NCBI GenBank assembly: GCA_022495005.1
Contig: JAGYXB010000450.1
Location: 1 to 64,000 of the forward strand
Origin: Rhyacophila brunnea
Taxonomy: Eukaryota; Arthropoda; Insecta; Trichoptera; Rhyacophilidae
DNA length: 64,000 nt
Direction: 5' to 3'
The notes beneath the pieces were generated by a model, which ran no database searches, had not been told where the DNA came from, and saw nothing but the letters and a program-made list of their open reading frames with translations. This document shows positions 56,896-64,000 of the stretch, piece by piece. The stretch's first letter is position 1; each line of letters opens with the position of its first letter. Position numbers and translations under genes: made by a program.

Positions 56896-57042
56896 TCAAT
56901 ATGAATATTAATTCAATTTTCGTGGCAGCAAAATTCATGAATATATATTCAAGAATGAAAACCTAACCTAACCTAACAAATAATTCAGTATATCGGCTAT
57001 TTTAAAAATTTGTTTGCTGCTGGTTTCCTGTAAAGTGTAAAC
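56896..57042. repeat. Repeat family E, partial copy 3
   Basis: ATTCAATATGAATATTAATT, CCTAACCTAACCTAACAAAT, CAGTATATCGGCTATTTTAA and TCCTGTAAAGTGTAAACCG match the first half of 18257-18585. Confidence 0.55.
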
Positions 57043-57429
57043 CGTGATGTTGAAAAGTTCAGGATAGATGATAGACGCAACGTTCGCTCAAACCGTATCA
57101 AATTTAGCGCAACGAAGGTCGAACAGATACATTTTGGATGAATAACTCTGTAGTTAATGACGGAATAGCTTTAACGTTAACTAACTTTATTTCAAAAAAC
57201 TTTATTTCACGTATTTATTATTATTTTTCATTATTTTACGTAAACTTAATCACGGTCCACTCATAACCCGTGACTGCAGGTCACCTAGTTTTGTGGCAGT
57301 AACTGGGGTTTTTGGTAGGTAGAAAAAAAGGAATGAAGGCTACTATAATTGGCCCAGCCAGTTAATGTAAATAATTATATGACTTGTACATGTTCTAAGT
57401 CGTATAAAAAACCGTATCCAGAAATTTGT
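57043..57429. other. Interval with nothing recognised
   Basis: No gene or repeat supported. Confidence 0.3.
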
Positions 57430-57790
57430 ACGTGAACAGTTCACCGCAGGACACTTATTCGTGCGCCGCAGTACGTGAAACATAAGTTCGTGTAACATTT
57501 AATCAAATTTCGAGTTCTTCGTTGAACATTTCACCGTGGAGTATATTTGTACGTATACTACAACATGTGGAGATGTCTTTACTAGGTTAGGTTAGGGTTA
57601 ATCTAATTGGAAAATACTATTTGCAAACTATCGCCGCATTTTGTAAGATACGTACAAATGTATTACACGGTGAAATGTTCAACGAAGAACTCGTCATTTG
57701 ATAAAATGTTATACGAACTCATGTTTCACGTACTGTGGCGCACGAATAAGTGTCCCACGATAAACTGCATACGTACAACTTACAAGTAAC
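57430..57790. mobile_element. Foldback MITE with ~130 bp arms
   Basis: The left arm (TTGTACGTGAACAGTTCACC, GGACACTTATTCGTGCGCC, GAGTTCTTCGTTGAACATTT) is mirrored in the right arm up to 57780. The loop contains AGGTTAGGTTAGGGTTAA, a short TTAGG-like run. The 60-codon frame at 57607-57789 is arm sequence, not a gene. Confidence 0.7.
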
Positions 57791-58340
57791 CATAAAAAAA
57801 CATGTTAACAAATTACTTCTCGATTACATAATTAAGCTTTCGGTTTATAGAAAATAAGTCTTGCTAAACTTTCCCTGAAGAAAACTCAAATAAAATAGCT
57901 TACCATCTTTTGAACATAGTTTTATTTCACCGCCATATCAGTTCGACTGATTTAAGATCAAAGTTTTTACGTTTACAACCGGAAATGCGACATAGGGTTG
58001 TCACTTCTGGAATATTAAAAAGGATTCCTTTTTTATTTGTTGGAAATGTGTAAGCAATTTGATTGTCGAATAAAATAGTAAAGTTGTATAACGTTTTTAT
58101 TGTAATTTATTGCACTTTCAAGAGGAAATAAGAAATATCTTTTACTGGTCCGAATAGATTCTTATAAATAATTCATAAATCATTGATTAAAACTTATATT
58201 TACTAAATAATATTTTTGTAGACCGTGGAAAGTATTGGCGGTAGTTATTTGGATTGTTACACGATTATGAAAACTATATAATTTAACGAAATATATCTTA
58301 AGGCGATACTTTAGTGAAACGGCAAATAATTTTCAACTAT
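57791..58340. other. AT-rich interval
   Basis: Nothing supported. Confidence 0.3.
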
Positions 58341-58720
58341 ACGCGCGACGAAATTTTGGACTCGATGGCAGTCTGAGAGCGAAAGTCGAGGTGTGAATAC
58401 GTCATTTTGTTTCGTGATGGCGACGGGGGTATTAATTCTTAAATCCTGTAAAGATGGCTAAAAACGTTACCCATTTACTTGAAAAAGAAAACATGTCAAT
58501 GAATATATTATTAATGTTACCAATAGAACATACGTTAAAGTTCCCACCACCACCCGTCATATATGCGCAGCCGTGGATATGCACGGCCGCTTTCTATGAC
58601 GCTTTAAACGTGTCTGAAAGAAGTGATTTAAGGTGCTCATTCCGTCCCGAGAGGGAGCCGCACGGGACTGATGCTGCAACCATGAACCGTAGTGCTTAAA
58701 TAAGAAAGTTATGAAAGATT
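58341..58720 (+). other. GC-richer segment with a short ORF of unknown status
   Basis: AAGATGGCTAAAAACG gives a good Kozak-like context at 58454, opening an 81-codon frame to 58699 (MAKNVTHLLEKENMSMNILL at the start; a PPPPVIYAQPW segment). No family is recognised, and there is no signal peptide or clear domain. It could be the first exon of a gene, a transposon fragment or chance. An overlapping minus frame is also open. Confidence 0.25.
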
Positions 58721-59862
58721 TTGTTTTGTTTTTTGGACTGGCTCTATTAAATGGACGCATGTTGGATTTATATGACAAATTATATTATGGTCGGCATGCG
58801 TCATTTGCACCTGCGACCCGTAATCTGCGCATCGCCTAGCCACGATCTTTTTAGACCATGCCTCAACTGAGGTATAGCCTTAACGGAACTTCAAAGAAAT
58901 GCATAAATAATAATATTCGGTGTAATATAAATATAATAAATTAATAAGAAGGTGGTTTTAGTTTCCTTGTCGTAAGCACCTTAACGCGCTCTATGACGAT
59001 CGATCAGCTATAGGCCGCTTATGCAAAAATAGCGCGTTTTACGCTTGACTTTAAATTTGGAATACTAGCGAAAACCGGGTGTTTTAGATATCTATATTAA
59101 TTAAACAATACAAACATAGATCGTACCAAACCAATCCGCCCCGCACCACACTCGGTCTTAATCGAGCGTATCACGAGGCCTTTTTTCAGTGGATTTCAAG
59201 TTAAACACATTTATATTTTTATAAAAATCGATATTTTTTAAAATAAATATAAAAAATATTAAAACTATGAATTTGTCAAAAATATGTACAAAAAAAAATT
59301 TAAGACTTAATAAACTAAATATTAATAATAAATATGACCATAAAATATAATGCAATAATAACATTTTTTTTACAATTATTGTAAGTTTATCTTTGACTTC
59401 AAATAAAAAATATTTTTCTTTTTAATGTTTCAGATACATATTTATTAATTAATATAGTTGAAATTGTAAATTATCAAAAAAATGTCTCAAATTGCAAGCT
59501 TCATATTTTCCCGCTAGGTGCTTCTGGTAGTTAGAAGCACCCCTTTTAAACTGAATTCTAAAGTCGATATTACTCTACGTTCAGACTACGTTCTATTCAT
59601 AGAAGTATGATGCTGTAATGGTACTTGTCAAGTATGTGTGCCCTTTGGCATCGCAAGTGTACCGATGGACGTTAAGCGCAAACATCATTGACCAACCTTT
59701 TGCCGTCTTCCCGTATAATAGCCACCATTTAGACGGTGCTTAGCAACTGCGCTGTCTCTATGGATGCGTGTAAACAGACCATGACTTAAATGAATATTAG
59801 CTGGCTTCAAAGTAGAGTTTAAGTAGTTTCGGTTTGATATAATATTGTAGCTTACGTTAAAT
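58721..59862. other. Interval with nothing recognised
   Basis: A 9 bp stem GGTGCTTCT / AGAAGCACC with a 7 base loop lies at about 59518-59542. Otherwise unique, with an AT-rich stretch at 59200-59460. Confidence 0.3.
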
Positions 59863-60065
59863 CAGGGACAGGCAACCTTGTTGTAAATACAATACAAAAT
59901 ACAAATTTTGAACATAGCCGAGGGCGCATACTATATACATATTATTAATATAATATAGGTACTTTTCTTTGAAGTTGAAGTATTAAAAATCCCAATAGAA
60001 CTTAAAACCTTGGTTTAATCCCAGAAATGTTAATTAAATGTAAGTTAAATGAAAATCCTCAATAG

Positions 60066-60272
60066 TTAAGCTACAACATACGGCCGTAGCTATAAATTGA
60101 CAAACTATAATTGAAGTAGGGAGTAAAATTATGTTAACGCGCGTGTTTGAACATGTACTGTTTTGTTATGTCATGTTAGGTACATGTTCAAACACGCACG
60201 TTAACATCATTTTACTCCCTACTTCAATTATAGTTTGTCAATTTATGGCTACGGCCGTATGTTGTAGCTTAA
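60066..60272. mobile_element. 207 bp near-perfect palindromic MITE
   Basis: Arms of about 95 bp run from TTAAGCTACAACATACGGCC through GAAGTAGGGAGTAAAATTAT to AACATGTAC, around a ~20 base loop. TTAA is at both extremities, possibly the target duplication of a piggyBac-type MITE. The 93-codon frame over it is an arm artefact. Confidence 0.7.
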
Positions 60273-60747
60273 CCACTGGGGAATGCCAAAAGAAATGGCG
60301 TATTTCAAAAAAACACTACCTTATTCTTAGGTCAATAATTACGAGTATTATAAAGCAATCAATATTCGTAGGATGTTTATCACACTTGAATGGTCAAAAA
60401 CATAGCTTATAATTATTATCTTTAGAATTATCTTCAAATGTGTTAATCTTGCCCATTTTTGAATAATAAAATGCCTAATTCTTGTCAAATTTGGGATCAC
60501 AGAGATTATCAATATAATTTTTTATCGTAAATATTTCACAATAATATTAATAATAGTAATGGATTTATAAATGCGTTTAAAAATTAATAAATGTAAAAAA
60601 TCTTAACACCACTGCACATTTATGTAATGAAATATGACTATATTCTAAAACATTAGAGCGGTTTAAAATAATACTATTTTATGTAATAAAAATACTTTAT
60701 CAAATGTTTAAAATAAATATAAAGGATAACAAGGCTTCAAAATTATT

Positions 60748-60824
60748 TAAATAGATTATCTACAACGTTTGAGAAATGTCTAGGATCATGCTTTAAAAAT
60801 AGAAAAAAAGCTCCATTTTGACCC
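60748..60824. repeat. Single arm of the 22657 hairpin MITE
   Basis: AAATAGATTATCTACAACGT, GGATCATGCTTTAAAAATAG and GCTCCATTTTGACC match the right arm of 22657-22836. Confidence 0.6.
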
Positions 60825-61130
60825 ACGCTGAGCACGTCCGCCTTTAGTGTGTATTTTATGTATTTAAATGTACACACATAAGTATATTTATATACGAATA
60901 GGTAGATACATGCTATGTAAAAAAAATAATGTGACACGTCTTGTCACTGTAAATCTTAAGTTTACTTATTATAGTCAAGTAAATAATTAGAATTACCTGT
61001 CCTTAAGCAATTACCTAAGTGAGGGTCTTTGAGTCTTGATCGATATTTTTATGATAAGTAAGTACCTATTTCATGTTAGAAAACAGAAACTCACAAGAAT
61101 ATGTCATAGCACAGTATCAAGATAGTTTTA

Positions 61131-61691
61131 ATGCACATTGTCCTCAATAGGAAGGCGCACACAGATTGCAAAAAATGCGATGACACGCCTTACCACTATA
61201 TGGAAGGATCGAGGAATTTCGATTGCCACAAAAATGATGCTTGTGCAAACATTAGTGTTCTCAATATTTCTGTACGGAGTCGAGTCGTGGACCCTGAAGG
61301 CAATTGATGCCTTTGAGATGTGGTGTTGGCGCCGAATGCTTCGCATTTCTTGGACGGAGCACAGGACGAACCAGTCAATCATCCAGAGACTGAAGATAAA
61401 GGAACGGCTCTCGACGATATGTCTGAGAAGAATTCTGCAGTTTTTGGACATATTGTCAGGCGCGGACCGGACAACCTGGAAAGACTGGTAGTTTTGGGTA
61501 GCCTCCAGGGAAGGCGAAGCAGAGGAAGAGCGTCTGCGCGATGGAGCGACCAAGTGAAAGAGCTGACTGGGGGCACCATCCATTCTGCCCTGAGAGAAGC
61601 GGAAGATCGAGAAGTATGGCAAGTCTTGGTCGCTCAAAGGATGGCGAAATTTAAATGTGGTCATGATCCTCAGCCGTGAGTGCACGACCAA
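61131..61691 (+). pseudogene. LINE ORF2 C-terminus, one frameshift from open
   Basis: The first frame (61138-61447) holds RRTQIAKNAMTRL, VFSIFLYGVESWTLK, FEMWCWRRMLRISWTEHRTN. The second (about 61440-61679) holds FGHIVRRGPDNLERLV, GRRSRGRASARWSDQVKEL, AEDREVW and ends CGHDPQP, stop. The two overlap at a T-run near 61443-61447, where one base is missing. Otherwise about 180 codons are intact, so this is the least decayed LINE relic here. It is 5' truncated near 61131, before any catalytic motif. Confidence 0.75.
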
Positions 61692-61882
61692 GAAGAGAAG
61701 AGAGTCCTCAATTAGGATAACTATTGTCTTCGACTAAATTTCAATACATTATAATGTGCTTTTAATAATATAGTATCTATATTTTTGTATATTTATTATT
61801 TCCAAAAATTCTAGGTCTTCTGTATCACTAATTTCAAAATATGTTGAAATCATACCTACTGGATATATCATTTTCAATAATA

Positions 61883-62110
61883 TTAAATGGATTTATAAAA
61901 AAATCTCACTACTGGTTCTAATAACACAAATTCCTCAAATCTAAAAGAAAACTCTTCTATGAGAGTATCCATAATCTTTATACATAAAGTACAAATAGAG
62001 TTTTCTTCTCCCAAATTCTCAATAATATGTTTAAGATTTGGGAAATTTGATAATGATTTTTTTATTAGATGATCTTGAGGGCGCATCAATTATTTTCGGA
62101 GGGCGCACTG
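61883..62110 (-). pseudogene. hAT transposase C-terminal fragment
   Basis: The minus-strand 68-codon frame includes SLSNFPNLKHIIENLGEENS and EEFSFRFEEFVLLEPVVRFF. It resembles the region of hAT transposases related to GTF2IRD2/ZBED-type proteins that precedes the dimerisation domain. It lies next to the right TIR; catalytic parts are absent. Confidence 0.45.
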
Positions 62111-62194
62111 GCACCCGCGGGCACCGCGTTGCCGATCCCTGCGTTAGATGAATACACCTATAATATGTTCTCAAACTTTTATAGTATTATTAAT

Positions 62195-62440
62195 ATTAAT
62201 ACTATTATGGACCGAAGGTACTTTATGGAGTTTGAATTTAAATTCTAATGGATTTAAGTTTTGTACTATTCCATTTGAGTCGTTTTTTGCGACTCGGGTT
62301 TCACCTTTCGGCATCTTCATGCACTATGTGCACTCACCAAAAGGCAAATACACACTGACAACGAATACAGGTAACTCTATCTCATATAACAAATTAATAC
62401 AATAAAGTAGGTTAAAACTTTATCACCTAGCTATTATGCA
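62195..62440. repeat. Family F element, single-arm copy
   Basis: TATGGACCGAAGGTACTTTA, AAATTCTAATGGATTTAAG, GACTCGGGTTTCACCTTTCG and CAAATACACACTGACAACG match one arm of 3755-4235, down to CTTTATCACCTAGC. Confidence 0.6.
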
Positions 62441-62504
62441 TATACCTTACGCACTGGTCTATATCTAATTTAACAATGTTAAGTATTTTTTGTAAAATTT
62501 ATAA

Positions 62505-62735
62505 GTAGCACAACGTAGCATAGAAAGGAGCATATTGGGAATAACGCGGAAAGTTCAAAAATAAAGCAATTGATAAGGAGCCAGTCATCCATGTTGGCAG
62601 ACATATCGCCCGGCAATTGGACAATGATTAAATTTGACAAATTCCGTTATACAGTAGTATTAAAGGGGTATTAAACAACCACAAAGACGCACTAAAGTTA
62701 ACTGAATAGACAAACTTATAAAGTTTGGTGTATGT
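62505..62735 (+). pseudogene. RTE-type LINE relic, strongly decayed
   Basis: AQRSIERSILGITRKVQK (62514-62568), then VGRHIAR near 62614 and RRTK near 62680, match the ERSILGI...GHIARR...RW order of RTE ORF2 C-termini, with several stops. Confidence 0.5.
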
Positions 62736-63033
62736 ACGTCATGGCCACCATATTCTGAAGCGGGCCCACAGGCTAGAATATTTAGCGTCCACCCTACCTA
62801 TCGCTAAGGTTAAAGGCAATGTGACATATGTGATGCTATACACGCATTTTTTAAATGATGTTGGAGGTAAAATGATGGGTATTAGTGTAATTTTAGCGGT
62901 ATTTTTGAAATCATCCACTTTAATTATGGAGTTTTCGTGTAGCGACACACAATAATGAAAAAAATGTATCGCATAACCACATATTTTAAAATGTTAATAC
63001 TCTTTATACTATTAGAACAAATTTTTCTTCTTA
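62736..63033. other. Interval with nothing recognised
   Basis: Short frames on both strands mirror each other. No feature supported. Confidence 0.3.
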
Positions 63034-63400
63034 TTGTGCCATCCCCTAGCGGAGGTCGGCCACCATCAAGACGATCTTATCTTTGTCGTCTGCTACCCGG
63101 AACAGTTCAGTGGAGCTGCACTCGTACCAATCACGGAGGTTCTTAAGCCACGAAATGCGGCGCCGTCCTCTGCTACGCTTCCCATTGATCTTTCCTTGAA
63201 TGACAAGTTGGGGAATGCTGTATTTTTGTCCTCTCATAATGTGGCCGAGGTATTGTAGTTTTCTGGTGTTGATACTACGTAGAACTTCTCGGTCCTTTCC
63301 CAATCGATTGAGAACTTTAAACATTTGTCACCCAGTCAGTCCAAGGAATTTTGAGGATGCGTCTATACAGCCACATCTCGAAAGCAACAAATTTTTAATG
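63034..63400 (-). pseudogene. LINE ORF2 C-terminal relic
   Basis: The minus strand reads AFEMWLYRRILKIPWTDWVT near 63340-63390. After a frameshift it continues FKVLNRLGKDREVLRSINTR, RKLQYLGHIMRGQKYS, GKRSRGRRRISWLKNLRDWY and stops at 63046. It is the same family as 56430-56830 and is 5' truncated. Confidence 0.7.
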
Positions 63401-63514
63401 TGCCTTTATTTCACTTATCTGGTCGACCTACCACACTAGGTCACCAGACAGGATGCCTGTCAGCTCCCCCCTCGCGGGGGAGGGTATGATGTACGTGGTA
63501 AGGAAAAACTAGAA

Positions 63515-63585
63515 ACTGAGAAGAATTGAAGTAGCTAGAGACGCCCTTATCCAGCAGTGGATCAATCCCAGTTGATGATGATCAA
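63515..63585 (+). pseudogene. RTE-type LINE extreme 3' end
   Basis: KLRRIEVARDALIQQWINPS then stop, followed by TGATGATGATCA, the usual RTE ORF2 terminus and 3' tail. Confidence 0.5.
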
Positions 63586-64000
63586 TGTTTCAGACCGTCT
63601 ATTTTCAATTCATTTCAAAATAATGATTTGTGTGCTGTAAATAAACTGCTATTTTCAGCGTCATAAACTTTCGATTATAATATAAAATGACTTTCTTCTG
63701 CCAATTTTAGCCACCGTTGTAAAAAAAATACTTCTGTCTCACACAGAAATTGAAACGCACCGTATCAATATATCGTTCTGTATTAACGTACATAAATAAA
63801 ATGAAATTTGGTAATACAATATTAAAAACTTTTTGCACAGCATTGCTCTGAGCTCAGACTATTAAAGTGTTTCTTTTGGAAGAATATAATTCAATTTATT
63901 TTCAAAGTTGGCTAAAACTTTTTGTAATAATTTCTCAAAGACGTTTTGTAAATATTTGTTTCTCAAGAATGGTTCATTGATTTTTCGAGATTACGACAAT
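63586..64000. other. AT-rich interval to window end
   Basis: Nothing supported. Confidence 0.3.

Larger units (their letters stand above)
59863..62141. mobile_element. 2.28 kb hAT element relic
   Basis: Ends CAGGGACAGGCAACC (left) and complement CAGGGATCGGCAACG (right) are flanked by CGTTAAAT (59855-59862) and CGTTAGAT (62142-62149), an 8 bp duplication with one change. GAGGGCGCA-type subterminal motifs occur inside both ends. A transposase fragment survives on the minus strand (61883-62110). Later insertions sit inside: a palindromic MITE (60066-60272), a hairpin arm (60748-60824) and a LINE tail (61131-61691). Confidence 0.75.

Noticed and set aside
57607..57789. 60-codon ORF
   Set aside because: It lies entirely within the right arm of a foldback MITE.
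60131..60412. 93-codon ORF
   Set aside because: It is formed by the arms of a palindromic MITE.
61128..61691. 187-codon minus ORF as a gene
   Set aside because: It is the antisense shadow of the LINE ORF2 relic on the plus strand, whose motifs are unmistakable.
63465..63485. CCCCC/GGGGG hairpin as a bacterial terminator
   Set aside because: The context is eukaryotic repeat DNA; there is no upstream gene and no U-tract logic applies.
1..64000. CRISPR array, operons or prokaryotic genes
   Set aside because: No regularly spaced short repeats and no long frames; the content is typical of insect intergenic repeat DNA.

Overview
This is AT-rich eukaryotic DNA, most likely from an insect and probably a moth or butterfly. 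The evidence is the mixture of elements: truncated non-LTR retrotransposon ends, tRNA-headed SINEs, dense MITEs, short TTAGG-like motifs, and an LTR element whose primer-binding site matches metazoan tRNA-Lys(CUU). I found no host protein-coding gene that I can support. The short open frames scattered through the window are chance frames, or pieces of transposable elements broken by stops and frameshifts. There is no sign of operons, bacterial genes or CRISPR.

Layout. 0-8.5 kb: two copies of an unclassified ~300 bp repeat (165, 8186), LINE 3' ends (520, 6813), a LINE reverse-transcriptase relic (1045-1640), a mosaic of a tRNA-like SINE family (called SINE-A here), a piggyBac-like element inside a SINE-A copy (2139-3204), a foldback element (3755-4235), and a 1.87 kb DNA transposon with perfect 28 bp inverted ends (4286-6158) that carries another SINE-A. 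8.5-18 kb: mostly unique AT-rich DNA with a complete Gly-type SINE (11266-11461) and a 149 bp MITE (16685-16833). 18-31 kb: hAT-type elements, including two copies of one family with 8 bp target duplications, MITEs, and a three-level nest (SINE in hAT in LINE, 29570-30500). 31-46 kb: unique DNA, an unknown GC-richer coding relic with a helix-turn-helix-like end (34860-35500), a LINE relic (36605-37240), five copies of a MITE family with TACCACGTTTTT ends (family G), and a Harbinger-type MITE (45734-46051).

46,350-55,462 is the centrepiece. It is a 9.1 kb LTR retrotransposon with TG...CA repeats of 865 and 877 bp, a 4 bp target duplication (ACGT), an 18/18 tRNA-Lys primer-binding site and a polypurine tract. 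The two LTRs differ by about three substitutions plus small indels, so it inserted recently. Its 7.4 kb interior nevertheless has no intact gag or pol; it is T-rich and holds only degraded and apparently reordered Ty3/gypsy-like integrase traces. This is the architecture of a large retrotransposon derivative (LARD) that must move with enzymes supplied by another element.

55.5-64 kb: LINE relics, a foldback MITE (57430-57790), a 2.28 kb hAT relic with near-perfect 8 bp duplications (59863-62141) into which a palindromic MITE and a LINE tail have inserted, and further LINE tails to the end. The order of nesting gives relative ages for many families. Host function in the window, if any, would be intergenic or intronic.
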